Assembly (NCBI GenBank): GCA_937892545.1
Contig: CALAFO010000094.1
Location: 23,461 to 87,460, forward strand
Source of the DNA: Scatosoma sp002474405
GTDB taxonomy: Bacteria > Bacillota > Clostridia > Christensenellales > Borkfalkiaceae
Direction: 5' to 3'
DNA length: 64,000 nt
Shown in pieces: positions 43,597 to 53,007 of the stretch. The first letter of the stretch is position 1. Each line of letters begins with the position of its first letter. The position numbers and the translations under genes are program-made. Under the pieces are notes generated by a model. It was not told where the DNA came from and searched no databases. It saw nothing but the letters and a program-made list of their open reading frames with translations.

Positions 43597-44226
43597 ATGA
43601 ATTACCTGAAAGTTACCGAAAAATTAACGATTTCGCCGCTTTTTTTAATTATTTTCGGCGTAGTTTGCGCCTTTTTTACGCTGTTTTTCGCCTGTTTTCT
43701 GCGTAAAAACGCGGCTTTTTTCGCCTGCGGCGGAGCGTTTTTCATTTTGTTTTCGCTTGCCTGCGGGTACTGCCGCGAACTTTCCGCCGAAGATTTCCGC
43801 ACGCTGCATTGCTGCCTCGCCGCGCTGTATTTTTTGTTGTACGCGGCGTTTTTGTGGCATCTGTGCCGTGCGAAAAAACGGGAGGAACGCCGCGAAAAAT
43901 TTGCCGCAGCGCGCGCCGCGGAAGAATACGTTCTGCCGGAGCGCGGCAACGGCTACGTGCGCGAAAAACTGCGCGAAGCCGCGGCTGTGCCCGCCGCCGC
44001 GGGCGGGGAAATCTGCGAACCGGCGGTGGAACTTCGCCACGCACGGGAGCTTTTGAAACGCCTGAAAAAAGCCGCGCTTTCCGTCGGCGACAGGTTGGAA
44101 GCGGAGGGGCTGGAAGAAAAAATCGGCGCGTTTGAAAACGCGCCGGAGCTGAACGCGGAACAAATCCGCGAATTATCCGATAGTTTTTCCGCCGTACTGA
44201 AAATGTCCGCGAAATATATGCTGTGA
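43597..44226 (+). CDS. Membrane protein of unknown function
   Basis: 209 residues from the ATG at 43597; a GTG at 43549 is also possible, and neither has a clear ribosome binding site. Three hydrophobic segments near the N-terminus (FLIIFGVVCAFFTLFFACF, then AFFACGGAFFILFSLACGY, then CLAALYFLLYAAFLWHLC) are followed by a long charged Ala/Glu/Arg-rich cytoplasmic helix. No family recognised. It follows addA and its stop is 1 bp from the stop of the convergent AraC gene. Confidence 0.6.
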   Translation: MNYLKVTEKLTISPLFLIIFGVVCAFFTLFFACFLRKNAAFFACGGAFFILFSLACGYCRELSAEDFRTLHCCLAALYFLLYAAFLWHLCRAKKREERREKFAAARAAEEYVLPERGNGYVREKLREAAAVPAAAGGEICEPAVELRHARELLKRLKKAALSVGDRLEAEGLEEKIGAFENAPELNAEQIRELSDSFSAVLKMSAKYML

Positions 44227-44227
44227 A

Positions 44228-45064
44228 TTACGGTCTGACGTGCGAGGGCGGAACGCCCTTGTGCTTTTTGTAACAGGCGGAAAAATAATTCTGATTGTAA
44301 AATCCCACAGAAAGAGCCGCTTCTTTTACGCTTGCACCGTTGAGAAGCAGCTCTTCCGCTTTTTTCAGGCGCAGTTCGTTGTAATAGCTCATCACGCCGC
44401 AGCCCGCATAGCGCGCCACCGTTTTGTTCAGCGCGGGGATGCTTAAATTGCACAGCCCGGCGATTTGTTCCGCCGTTAAATCGTCTGCCACGTGCGTTTC
44501 CAGAACGGACACGATGCGCGCGTAATTTTCGGCGGATCTGCCCGCGTTCGCGTTTACGTATCCCGTTTCCGGCGCATCCGTAAACAGCGACAATACAAAC
44601 AATTCCAGCCGCTTCACCACGGCGGAAGCTTCCGCTTCTTTACCTTCGCGGACGGCTGCCACGCGCACGCTTTCCAGCACGAACGCCTTCTGCGCCGCGG
44701 CGAAAACGGAAGAGATTTCCGAAAGCTGCTGCGCCGAAAGAGTGAAGAGGTGTTTGTCGCTTTGCGGAAAGACGTCGGCGGCAAAAGAAAACACGATGAT
44801 TTCCGGCGAAGTGCCGAGGTCGGACCACAGCGAATGAAATTCTCCGCCGCGGTGAAAAATCGCCTGCCCCGCCGGCAGACGGTATACGTTTTTATCCGCC
44901 GTTACGCCCACCTCGCCGGACATAACGCAGAGAATTTCGTGAAAATCGTGGCTTTCGCCTTTAAAATTGTAATCGCGCGGAATCTGCTTCCTGAAAAATG
45001 TATAGAGCGATTTAACGGAAAGCACGTCTTTCACGGGACATTCCGTATAGTAAGGGTTGTTCAT
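44228..45064 (-). CDS. AraC-family transcriptional regulator
   Basis: 278 residues. An N-terminal cupin-like sensor (about 1-140, HDFHEILCVMSGEVGVTADKNVYRLPAGQAIF) is followed by a C-terminal pair of helix-turn-helix motifs (about 180-278: LTAEQIAGLCNLSIPALNKTV and KEAALSVGFYNQNYFSACYKKHKGVPP). It is divergent from the sugar nucleotidyltransferase/hexosamine kinase pair and may control it in response to a sugar. The inducer is unknown. Confidence 0.9.
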   Translation of the reverse strand: MNNPYYTECPVKDVLSVKSLYTFFRKQIPRDYNFKGESHDFHEILCVMSGEVGVTADKNVYRLPAGQAIFHRGGEFHSLWSDLGTSPEIIVFSFAADVFPQSDKHLFTLSAQQLSEISSVFAAAQKAFVLESVRVAAVREGKEAEASAVVKRLELFVLSLFTDAPETGYVNANAGRSAENYARIVSVLETHVADDLTAEQIAGLCNLSIPALNKTVARYAGCGVMSYYNELRLKKAEELLLNGASVKEAALSVGFYNQNYFSACYKKHKGVPPSHVRP

Positions 45065-45139
45065 CCTGCCGTTCTCCGTAGGTAAAAATAGGAAAAATAT
45101 CGAAAATTTTAGAAAATATATATAAAAACATATAGATTA

Positions 45140-45165
45140 TTATTTTCCGATATGTTATAATTATA
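45140..45165. promoter_or_regulatory. Back-to-back -10 elements between AraC and nucleotidyltransferase genes
   Basis: The palindrome TATAATTATA supplies a TATAAT on each strand, so divergent promoters overlap here. The surrounding 215-bp gap is very AT-rich. A regulator bound here would affect both directions. Confidence 0.5.
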
Positions 45166-45279
45166 GCGCGAAACGGAGGAAATGTCAACGCGGCGGCGGG
45201 AAAAAACGAAAAATTCCGCAAAAAAATCGTCCGCGGGGGAAAATCCGTAAAATTTATTTTTTCAGAGGTAGAAAAAGTT

Positions 45280-46134
45280 ATGAAAACTACGCTTGTGGTG
45301 ATGGCGGCGGGCATGGGCAGCCGCTTCGGGGGGCTGAAGCAAGCCGAGCCGGTAACGGCGGACGGCAAGGGAATTCTGGATTTTTCGGTGTACGACGCGA
45401 AAAAAGCCGGGTTCGATAAAGTGGTGTTTATCGTGCGCGAAGATATGGAGGAAGATTTCAAAGAACTCATCGGCAACCGCATTGCGAAAACGATTCCCGT
45501 AGAATACGTATTGCAGGATACTTCCGTACTGCCCGCGGGAAGAAAGAAGCCGTTCGGCACGGGGCACGCGATTTACTGCTGCAAAGACGTTGTGAAAGAG
45601 CCGTTTGCCATTATCAATGCGGACGATTACTACGGGCACAACGCGTTTTTCGAAATTCACGACCATCTGGCAAACGCGAAAAAGGGCGAGTACGCGATGA
45701 CGGCATATCACCTTGCCAACACGCTGAGCCCCAACGGCACCGTTTCCCGCGGGATTTGCGAAACGGAAAACGGGTATCTGAAAAAGGTTACGGAAGTAAC
45801 GAAAATCAATCCGGACGGCTCGTTCGAAAAGGACGGAAAAACGGTGAAACTGCCCGGCGATACGCCCGTTTCGATGAACCTCTGGGGGCTGACTCCCGAT
45901 ATTTTCGGAGTGCTGGAAGAGGAGTATAAAAAGTTCCTTGCGACGGCGGATCTGACGAAAGACGAATTCTTTATTCCGTCGGTGATTTCGAAGGCGGTGG
46001 ATACGGGCAGAGCCACGGTGAGAGTGTTTAAAAACGCGGACAAATGGTACGGCATTACCTACCGCGAAGATTTGCAGGAAGTGAAAGACGCGATAGGGGG
46101 ATACGTACATGACGGACTTTACGAAGGATTATAA
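45280..46134 (+). CDS. Sugar-1-phosphate nucleotidyltransferase (UDP-sugar pyrophosphorylase-like)
   Basis: 284 residues. The nucleotidyltransferase fold starts with MAAGMGSRFGGLKQAEPV, carrying the GxGxR-type nucleotide loop. AIINADDYYG holds the metal-binding Asp, and a late MNLWGLTPDIF segment follows. It overlaps the next gene, an N-acetylhexosamine kinase, by 26 bp. That pairing resembles bifidobacterial lacto-N-biose/GNB utilisation genes, where kinase and uridylyltransferase feed hexosamine into UDP-sugars. It probably activates HexNAc-1-phosphate or Glc/Gal-1-phosphate; the exact sugar is inference. Confidence 0.85.
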   Translation: MKTTLVVMAAGMGSRFGGLKQAEPVTADGKGILDFSVYDAKKAGFDKVVFIVREDMEEDFKELIGNRIAKTIPVEYVLQDTSVLPAGRKKPFGTGHAIYCCKDVVKEPFAIINADDYYGHNAFFEIHDHLANAKKGEYAMTAYHLANTLSPNGTVSRGICETENGYLKKVTEVTKINPDGSFEKDGKTVKLPGDTPVSMNLWGLTPDIFGVLEEEYKKFLATADLTKDEFFIPSVISKAVDTGRATVRVFKNADKWYGITYREDLQEVKDAIGGYVHDGLYEGL

Positions 46135-47179
46135 GGCGGTAGCGGAACAATTCGCGCTGGAAGGCGAGGTAACGGATATCCGCCCGTACGGCGAAGGGCA
46201 CATCAACGTAACCATGCTGGTTACCACGGATAAAAAGCGGTATATCATGCAGAAAATCAACACGCGCGTGTTTCCCGATACGGACGCGCTGATGCGCAAT
46301 ATCTGCTACGTTACGGAATTTTTAAGAAAGCAGGGCGTGGAAACGCTGAACGTGATAGCCACGAAAGACGGAAAAACCTATCTGAAAGGCGAAAGCTGCT
46401 ACCGCGTGTACGATTTCATCGAAAATACGGTTACATATCAGACGGTTACGGATAAAGAAGTTTTCAAAAATTCGGGCAAGGCGTTCGGCGAATTTCAGAA
46501 TTATCTCGCCGCGTTCGACGCTTCGCTTTTAACGGAGACGATTGCGCGTTTCCACGATACGCCTAAGCGCTTCGCCGATTTCAAAGCGGCGCTGGAAGCG
46601 GACGTGAAAGGGCGCGCGAAAGACTGCCGCCCCGAAATCGATTTTATTCTTGCGCGGGCGAACACCTATTCGAAAGTAACGGACGCGCTGAAAGACGGCT
46701 CGCTGCCCTTGCGCGTTACGCACAACGATACGAAGCTGAACAATATTTTAATGGACGCGACGACGAACGAAGCGCGCGCGGTGATCGACCTCGATACGAT
46801 TATGCCCGGTTCGATGCTGTACGACTTCGGCGATTCTATCCGCTTCGGGGCTTCCACCGCCGCCGAGGACGAGAAAGACCTTGACAAAGTGCATTTCAAC
46901 GTGGAATATTTCAAGGCGTACGCCGAGGGGTATGTGGGCGCGGTGCGCGGTTCGATTACGGCAAAGGAAGCGGAGCTGCTGCCTTACGGTGCCTATCTGA
47001 TGACGATAGAATGCGGCATGCGTTTTCTTGCCGATTATCTTTCGGGCGATACGTATTTCGCCACAAAGTACGAGGGACACAACCTTGTGCGCTGTCGCAC
47101 GCAGCTGAAGCTGGTTTCCGAAATGGAAGGGAAATTCGAAGAAACGGGAAAAATCGTTGCGGAAATTCTGGCGAAGTAA
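46109..47179 (+). CDS. nahK: N-acetylhexosamine 1-kinase-like (APH fold)
   Basis: 356 residues. Phosphotransferase of the aminoglycoside-kinase fold, with the order of NahK/LnpB. YGEGHINVTMLV is the nucleotide loop, KKRYIMQKIN contains the ATP lysine, VTHNDTKLNNILMD is the catalytic loop and VIDLDTIMPGSMLYDFGDSIR the metal-binding region. Expected to phosphorylate GlcNAc or GalNAc at C1. Fits salvage of hexosamines from host glycans and complements the M60-like protease elsewhere in the window. Translationally coupled to the upstream nucleotidyltransferase by a 26-bp overlap. Confidence 0.85.
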   Translation: MTDFTKDYKAVAEQFALEGEVTDIRPYGEGHINVTMLVTTDKKRYIMQKINTRVFPDTDALMRNICYVTEFLRKQGVETLNVIATKDGKTYLKGESCYRVYDFIENTVTYQTVTDKEVFKNSGKAFGEFQNYLAAFDASLLTETIARFHDTPKRFADFKAALEADVKGRAKDCRPEIDFILARANTYSKVTDALKDGSLPLRVTHNDTKLNNILMDATTNEARAVIDLDTIMPGSMLYDFGDSIRFGASTAAEDEKDLDKVHFNVEYFKAYAEGYVGAVRGSITAKEAELLPYGAYLMTIECGMRFLADYLSGDTYFATKYEGHNLVRCRTQLKLVSEMEGKFEETGKIVAEILAK

Positions 47180-47201
47180 CTTTTCTGTTTATCATAAAAA
47201 T

Positions 47202-47236
47202 AAAACCGCCGCTCCTTTTTCGGGGGCGGCGGTTTT
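47202..47236 (+). terminator. Terminator after nahK
   Basis: A 14-bp stem (AAAACCGCCGCTCC with its partner, one G-U pair) and TTTT tail, 22 bp after the stop codon. Confidence 0.9.
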
Positions 47237-47709
47237 GCGTAAAAACATGGCGGATTTTTGGAAGAGGCTTGGAAGCCGATGTTTTTTAATTGACCTCTAT
47301 CGGCTCGCTGAAGCTCGCCACTTTCCCCGCGACCATAGTTTTTTTCGCTTTTTCTCTCCCAAGAGAAAAAGCGAAAAAGGGGAAAGCAAGGGGGCGTTGA
47401 CCGAATGGCTTTTCGGAGATGGAACTGCTCCTTCGTTTGAAAATTTTTTATATAGAAAACAAGCTGCGCCCCTCATCAGTCTGTTTCACAGACAGCAGGC
47501 TGCCGAAGCTGCCGTAAAGCGGCAGTTCGGCAAGAAAATCCCCCCGAAGGGGAAGCCGCGAAGTGGCTGATTATTTTTGCCGAAAAAATGAAGTTCGCTG
47601 ATTTTTTTAGGCAAGGGGATATGCCAAAGGCAAAAACTAAAGATACAAACGATAAGCGACAGTCCGTTACGAAACAGGCGAAGCCTGCCCGAAGGGGAAA
47701 GCAAGGGGA
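47237..47709. repeat. Hairpin-rich non-coding region with repeated GGGGAAAGCAAGGGG
   Basis: No credible gene. It holds a perfect 17-bp hairpin at 47341-47378 with a 4-nt loop, a GTCTGT/ACAGAC hairpin near 47479-47493, a CCGAACTGCCG-type hairpin, and the 16-bp direct repeat AGGGGAAAGCAAGGGG at 47378-47393 and 47693-47708. The CCCTCATCAGTC...GACAGC...GGGGAAGCC string resembles intergenic palindromic repeats that are common in gut Clostridia. Confidence 0.6.
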
Positions 47710-48981
47710 TTAGCCGATGATGATGTCGTCGCCCGATACCTGTATGGACGAAGCGAAAAACGCGCGGATGCCCGAACGCATGGAAGCGTAGTCCGAGATG
47801 GCGAAACTTTCGCAGGCGGAGTGCATCGCAAACTGCGCGATGCCGATATCCGCGCTTAACAGGCTGACTTTGGAAAGGGAGATGGAGCCGAGCGTGCTGC
47901 CGCTGCGTACATCCGAACGGTTATAAAATTTCTGGAAAGGCACGTCCGCGTTTCTGAAAATTTCTTCGATCGCCGCAGCGGAAAGCGCGCAGGTGGTGTA
48001 CGCTTTATCCGCGTGGAATTTGATTACCACGCCGCCGCCCGCCACGGGGCGGTTGGTGGGATCGCATTTTTCGGGGTGGTTGGGGTGCAGCGCGTGCGCG
48101 TTATCCGCCGAAAGCAGAAACGAGGAGTGCAGCGCTTTGTAATATTCGTCGTCGTCGAATTTCAGCGCGCTTGTCAATCGGCGCAGCGTGCGTTCGAGGA
48201 AGTCGCCGCCGGCGCCCTCCAGCGTGCGGCTGCCCACTTCTTCGTTATCGAAAATCGCCGCGACGCATACGCCGCTTGCCGCGCGCACGCTTGTAAGCGC
48301 TTCCACGGAGGCGAAAACGCTGGTTAAATTATCGACGCGGGGGGATGCGAGAAATTCTCCGTTTCTGCCGAAAACGTACGGAGACTGCGCGTTGACGAGG
48401 TAGAGATCGTACGCCGCCACGGGCGCCGAGGAAAACGAGGATACGAGATCGCCGCCCTGCCGCGCGAGGGAGTAAAGCGGGCAGAGATCCGTCTGCGCGT
48501 TGACGGCGAACCCCTCGTTTACGCCGCGGTTCTGGTGCACGGCGACGGAGGGGATGGTTACGAAATAATCGGATTCCACCACGCGGGAACGAAGAACGCC
48601 CTTTTCGCTTTCCACGATTCTGCCCGCGATTTTTAAGGGGCGATCGAAGAAGGAATACCAGATGCCGCCGCCGTAACATTCGGCGTTGAGTTTTTCGTAT
48701 GCGCCCGTGGCGAATACGGCGTTGTCTTTCAGTTTCAGCGCGGGAGAATCGGCGTGCGATGCCGCGATTCTGAAAACGAGCCCGTTATCGAGCGCGCCCA
48801 CGGTGAACGCGATGAGCGAGCTGCCGCCGCGCGTTACAAAGTATTTTCCGCCTTCTTCCACGTTCCAGTCCTCGCCTTCGGAAAGGAGAGAAAAGCCGTT
48901 GGCAGTGAGGTATTCCGCCATGTTTTTTACGGCGTGATAAGCGGTGTAAGACGTTTCGAGAAATTCGTTGAGAGCAGACAT
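47710..48981 (-). CDS. M18-family aminopeptidase
   Basis: 423 residues. Zinc aminopeptidase of family M18, which removes N-terminal acidic or neutral residues from peptides in the cytoplasm. Metal-binding and catalytic regions are visible: ASHADSPALKLK, RVDNLTSVFA, FDNEEVGSRT with the catalytic Glu, SADNAHALHPNHPEKCDPTNRP, and a near C-terminal HSACESFAISD. Length is normal (about 420-430). Monocistronic. It lies between the repeat region and the MarR gene, transcribed away from the latter. Confidence 0.93.
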   Translation of the reverse strand: MSALNEFLETSYTAYHAVKNMAEYLTANGFSLLSEGEDWNVEEGGKYFVTRGGSSLIAFTVGALDNGLVFRIAASHADSPALKLKDNAVFATGAYEKLNAECYGGGIWYSFFDRPLKIAGRIVESEKGVLRSRVVESDYFVTIPSVAVHQNRGVNEGFAVNAQTDLCPLYSLARQGGDLVSSFSSAPVAAYDLYLVNAQSPYVFGRNGEFLASPRVDNLTSVFASVEALTSVRAASGVCVAAIFDNEEVGSRTLEGAGGDFLERTLRRLTSALKFDDDEYYKALHSSFLLSADNAHALHPNHPEKCDPTNRPVAGGGVVIKFHADKAYTTCALSAAAIEEIFRNADVPFQKFYNRSDVRSGSTLGSISLSKVSLLSADIGIAQFAMHSACESFAISDYASMRSGIRAFFASSIQVSGDDIIIG

Positions 48982-49347
48982 AAATCTTCCTTCCGGGGCG
49001 CGGGAGCGTTTTGCGCACGCTTCGATATGCGGAACTTTTTTCTTCCGCCGGATTTTTAAGCGGCGCGTCCGCGCGACGTAAAATATAACTATATTATAGC
49101 ATGCTTTTTTTTATTTGACAAGCATTTTGAACGGGCGGCGGGGCGGAGAAAAGAAGCGGCGGGAGCGCGGGGTGGTAAGAAGATTTTTATGGGGTGTTCA
49201 AGTTTAACCGTATCGGTTTAAAAAACATTTTGAAAAGGCTTAAAGCCGAAAAAACGTGGATTTCGGGGCTTTTTTAGGCAAATTGCCCAAAAAAAACGGC
49301 GAAAAATGAAAATATCGTGAAAACCTACAAAAGTACTTATATTTTTG

Positions 49348-49375
49348 TTGACAATTTCTGAAATCGGCGTATAAT
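49348..49375 (+). promoter_or_regulatory. Promoter of the marR-ABC exporter locus
   Basis: TTGACA (49348-49353), 16-bp spacer, TATAAT (49370-49375). The rest of the 450-bp gap upstream (48982-49347) holds no gene. Confidence 0.85.
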
Positions 49376-49385
49376 AAAGGTGTCC

Positions 49386-49400
49386 TTGTCGATTCGACAA
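49386..49400 (+). promoter_or_regulatory. Palindromic operator, probably bound by the MarR protein
   Basis: TTGTCGATTCGACAA is a 7-1-7 near-perfect palindrome just after the -10 box, covering the transcription start. Typical position and size for autorepression by MarR proteins. Confidence 0.7.
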
Positions 49401-49432
49401 AAAATATCAGGACGGGAACGGGAGGTAAAACT

Positions 49433-49870
49433 ATGACCGGAGAAACGTATTTAGGCAAAATTCAGAACATGACGCGCACGATGCAGAACGTTGTGTTCGT
49501 CAGAGGAAAGAAGTCTTTCAACAATTCCGAAATGAGAATGCTGGAAGAGATCGTTGCGGCGGACAAGAAGGGCGAACGCCTGATTTCCACCGAACTTGCG
49601 GATAAAGTGGGCGTTACCCGCTCGGCGATTTCGCAGATGGTAAACCGTCTTTCGGCGAAGGGGCTTGTTAAGCGCGTTCCCGACGACGTGGATAAGAAAA
49701 TCGCGTACATCGTGCTGGACGGAAAGGCGAAAGAAATGTATCTTGCGCAGAGAAAGAAGATGGGCGAAGTGGTAAACAAGGTCATCAACGATTTCGGCGT
49801 AGACAAGGCGAATCAGATGATTAAACTCGTGGAAGAGTTCTCCGATTCCGTTTACAGAAACGTAAGATAA
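49433..49870 (+). CDS. MarR-family transcriptional regulator
   Basis: 145 residues with a winged-helix core: MRMLEEIVAADKKGERLISTELADKVGVTRSAISQMVNRLSAKGLVKR is helix-turn-helix plus wing, and KIAYIVLDGKAKEMYLAQRK the following helices. Start with GGGAGG upstream. It precedes a large ABC exporter by 307 bp and probably represses itself, and perhaps the exporter, through the palindrome at 49386. Confidence 0.92.
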   Translation: MTGETYLGKIQNMTRTMQNVVFVRGKKSFNNSEMRMLEEIVAADKKGERLISTELADKVGVTRSAISQMVNRLSAKGLVKRVPDDVDKKIAYIVLDGKAKEMYLAQRKKMGEVVNKVINDFGVDKANQMIKLVEEFSDSVYRNVR

Positions 49871-49925
49871 ATTCCGAAGAAAAATTCCGTGCCTGCGGCG
49901 CGGAAGAATGAACAGGTTTTTCCGG

Positions 49926-49953
49926 CAAAGCGAAGAGTTGATCTTCGCTTTGT
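49926..49953 (+). terminator. Hairpin after marR
   Basis: CAAAGCGAAG pairs with CTTCGCTTTG over a 7-nt loop. It may end the marR transcript; the remaining 49954-50177 contains no gene, only GC-rich DNA with small inverted repeats. Confidence 0.6.
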
Positions 49954-50177
49954 TTCGTATAAAGGCGTAAGGGACCGCAGGAAAGAAAGCGGCGGCGGAA
50001 AGCGGCTGGATAAAAACGACGGGCGCGGAAGCTAAGAAACCGCGGCGAGGAAAGCGGCGGGGCAAAAAACGAAGTGCGGGAAACAGGCAACACCCGGCGA
50101 TACGAAACGTTCGGCGTAAAGCCTTGCGGAAACGTTTTTTTGCGGGCAAAGAAATTTTAAGTAACGGAGAAAAGCTT

Positions 50178-52982
50178 ATGTTACGACTTAAAAACATCAC
50201 GAAGGATTACGGCGGCGTGGGCAATACGGTGCACGCGCTGAAAGGCATTTCGCTGGACTTCAGAAAAAACGAATTCGTGTCGATTCTGGGGCAGTCCGGG
50301 TGCGGAAAAACCACGCTGTTAAACATCATCGGCGGGCTGGATAAATATACTTCGGGCGATCTGGAAATCTGCGGCGTTTCCACGAAAAATTTTACGGACG
50401 GCGACTGGGACGTGTACAGAAACCACCGCATCGGGTTTGTGTTTCAATCGTATAATCTGATTCCGCACCAGACGATTCTCGGCAACGTGGAAATCGCGCT
50501 GACGATTGCGGGCGTATCGAAAGCGGAGCGGAAAAAACGCGCCGCCGAAGCCCTGAAACGGGTGGGGCTGGAAAAGGAAATGAACAAAAAGCCGAACCAG
50601 CTTTCCGGCGGGCAGATGCAGCGCGTGGCGATTGCGCGGGCGCTGGTGAACAGTCCCGAAATATTGCTTGCCGACGAGCCGACGGGGGCGCTGGACAGCG
50701 CGACGAGCGTACAGATTATGGAGCTGATCCGCGAGATTGCGGGCGAACGGCTGGTGATTATGGTTACGCACAACCCGGAGCTGGCGGAAAAGTATTCTTC
50801 GCGCATCGTGCGGCTTTCCGACGGGCGCGTGGTATCCGATTCCAACCCGTACGACGCGGGCGAGGAGCGGAAAGGGCTGCTGGAAGCGGTGAAAGCGAAA
50901 AATCTGACGGACGAGGAAATTTTGCGGAAGCTGGCGGCGTTCCGCGCGGAAAAGAAAGCGAAGAGAAAACAGGGCGGAAAGAAGCGGGAAAAAGCGGCGA
51001 TGTCGTTCGGGACGTCGCTGGGGCTTTCGGCGCGGAATCTGAAAACCAAGAAAGGGCGGACGACGCTGACTTCGGTGGCGGGGAGCATCGGCATCATCAG
51101 CGTATGCCTTGTGCTGGCGCTTTCGAGCGGGTTTAACGCGTACATCAGAAAGACGGAAGAAAACATGCTTTCGCGCTATCCGCTGCAGATAACGGAAACG
51201 TCGGTGGATTTTTCGGCGGTGATGACGGGCATGAGCACGCGCGCGGAGGATTTGCCCGATTTATCGAAAATCGGCGATCAGGTGTACGTGGATTCGTTCG
51301 TAACGAAGATTGCGGGCGGCATGACGGTGAAAAACGACATTTCGGACGAATATCTTGCTTATGTGGCGGCGATGGACGAAAAAATTTATAACGCCGTGAG
51401 TTACGATTTCGGCGAAACGTTCTCCGACAATCTTTTTACGGACGTGCAGGTGGGCGCGACGGAGGCGGAGCTGCACACGGAATACCGTTCGCTTTCCTCG
51501 CTGAAACAGTTTTACACCGACGAGCTGACGAAGAACGCGGAGCAATATAAAGAGCTGGCGGGCATGGTGAGCATGCTGGGCGCGGTGGTTTCGAAAATGC
51601 CGGGAACAAGCGATTTTTCCGACGCGCGCTACGGCGAATACGTGCTTTCGCAGTACGACCTTGTGGCGGGCGGATTCCCCGAAAACGAAAGCGAATGCGT
51701 GCTTGTGATCGGCAGCGACAACACGGCGATAGACCTTCTGATGGCGCAGCTGGGCTTTATAGAAGAGACGAAATTTTTAACGTATTTCGATAACGCGCCG
51801 GACGGCGGAAGCGTTGCGGGTAAGGACCCGGAAGCTTCTAAACTGATTCCGTATTCCACCCTGCTTTCGAAACAGTACACGCTGTATTACAACGACGCCG
51901 TGTATAAGGAAAACGACCCGTCGGACACGTATCCGTTTACCTATTCGGGCGAGCGGACGGGCGCGGACGCGAATCTTGACGCGGCGGACGGCGCAGGCGT
52001 GAAGCTGACGGTAAAAGGGATACTGAAACTGAAAGACGGGCTGGATTACGGGTGCTTGCAGAAAGGGCTGAACATCACGGAAAACCTGGCGAAAAAATTT
52101 GTGGAAGAAAATAAAAAGTCCGCAATCGTGAAGTGGGTGAACGAGCAGAGCAACATCAAAGATTCCGTGAACGAACTCATCGATTTGTACAACGCGGGCG
52201 TGCCCGACGGGCAGAAACTGGCGCGGCTGGAAACGGATATTTACCGCTCGCCGGCGCAGCATCTGAACGATTCGTACGTTTCGGGCGAAATCATGAAAAA
52301 TTATTTCCCGTCCGCGGGGGAAGATTCCGCGGTTTCGGGTATGCTGGACGCGTTTCTGAAAGATAAATATTTCAACGTTTCCGTTGATAAGGCGCTGCAG
52401 GCGCTGAGCGGCAGCGACAAAGTGCGCACGATTTCGATTTATCCTTCCGATTTCGATACGAAAGAAAAGGTGATTTCTTATCTTGACGCGTGGAACGATT
52501 CGCACGATACGGCGCAGAAAGTTACGTATACCGATACGGTGGGTACGATGATGAGCATGGTGCAGACGATGCTGAACGCGGTAACGTACGTGCTGGTGGC
52601 GTTCACCGCCATTTCGCTGGTGGTTTCTTCGGTGATGATAGGCATTATCACGTATGTTTCCGTGGTGGAGCGCACGAAAGAAATCGGCGTGCTGCGTTCG
52701 CTGGGCGCGCGGAAGAAGGATATCCGCCATCTGTTCAACGCGGAAACGTTTTTAATCGGGTTGTTTGCGGGAACGTTCGGCGTGGCGGTAACGTATCTGC
52801 TGTCGGTGCCGATCAATCTGGTGCTGAAACACCTTACGGGCATCGCCTCGCTGGCGGCGCTTCCGTTCTGGCAAGGGCTGATTATGATTGCGGTGAGCGT
52901 TGCGCTGACGTTGATTTCCGGGCTGATTCCCGCGTCCTCGGCGGCGAAGAAAGACCCCGTGGTGGCTTTGCGTACCGAATAA
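50178..52982 (+). CDS. MacB-like ABC exporter, ATPase fused to FtsX-type permease
   Basis: 934 residues. The ATPase (about 1-235) has Walker A GQSGCGKTT at 38-46, signature LSGGQMQR near 142 and Walker B LLADEPTGALDS. A linker follows (about 240-275). The permease has one membrane segment near 300, a large extracellular domain (about 320-790) and three C-terminal segments from about 795 (VLVAFTAISLVVSSVMIGII and later), with the FtsX-type VVERTKEIGVLRSLGARKKDI loop. Such exporters move peptides, antibiotics or lipids, or act mechanically. The start at 50178 is supported by ACGGAG upstream. Possibly regulated by the MarR protein. Confidence 0.92.
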   Translation: MLRLKNITKDYGGVGNTVHALKGISLDFRKNEFVSILGQSGCGKTTLLNIIGGLDKYTSGDLEICGVSTKNFTDGDWDVYRNHRIGFVFQSYNLIPHQTILGNVEIALTIAGVSKAERKKRAAEALKRVGLEKEMNKKPNQLSGGQMQRVAIARALVNSPEILLADEPTGALDSATSVQIMELIREIAGERLVIMVTHNPELAEKYSSRIVRLSDGRVVSDSNPYDAGEERKGLLEAVKAKNLTDEEILRKLAAFRAEKKAKRKQGGKKREKAAMSFGTSLGLSARNLKTKKGRTTLTSVAGSIGIISVCLVLALSSGFNAYIRKTEENMLSRYPLQITETSVDFSAVMTGMSTRAEDLPDLSKIGDQVYVDSFVTKIAGGMTVKNDISDEYLAYVAAMDEKIYNAVSYDFGETFSDNLFTDVQVGATEAELHTEYRSLSSLKQFYTDELTKNAEQYKELAGMVSMLGAVVSKMPGTSDFSDARYGEYVLSQYDLVAGGFPENESECVLVIGSDNTAIDLLMAQLGFIEETKFLTYFDNAPDGGSVAGKDPEASKLIPYSTLLSKQYTLYYNDAVYKENDPSDTYPFTYSGERTGADANLDAADGAGVKLTVKGILKLKDGLDYGCLQKGLNITENLAKKFVEENKKSAIVKWVNEQSNIKDSVNELIDLYNAGVPDGQKLARLETDIYRSPAQHLNDSYVSGEIMKNYFPSAGEDSAVSGMLDAFLKDKYFNVSVDKALQALSGSDKVRTISIYPSDFDTKEKVISYLDAWNDSHDTAQKVTYTDTVGTMMSMVQTMLNAVTYVLVAFTAISLVVSSVMIGIITYVSVVERTKEIGVLRSLGARKKDIRHLFNAETFLIGLFAGTFGVAVTYLLSVPINLVLKHLTGIASLAALPFWQGLIMIAVSVALTLISGLIPASSAAKKDPVVALRTE

Positions 52983-53007
52983 AACAAAAAACAGAACGAA
53001 TCTATGG

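Noticed and set aside
47237..47709. CRISPR array
   Set aside because: The repeats are not regularly spaced, only one 16-bp unit is repeated twice, and no cas genes are present in the window.
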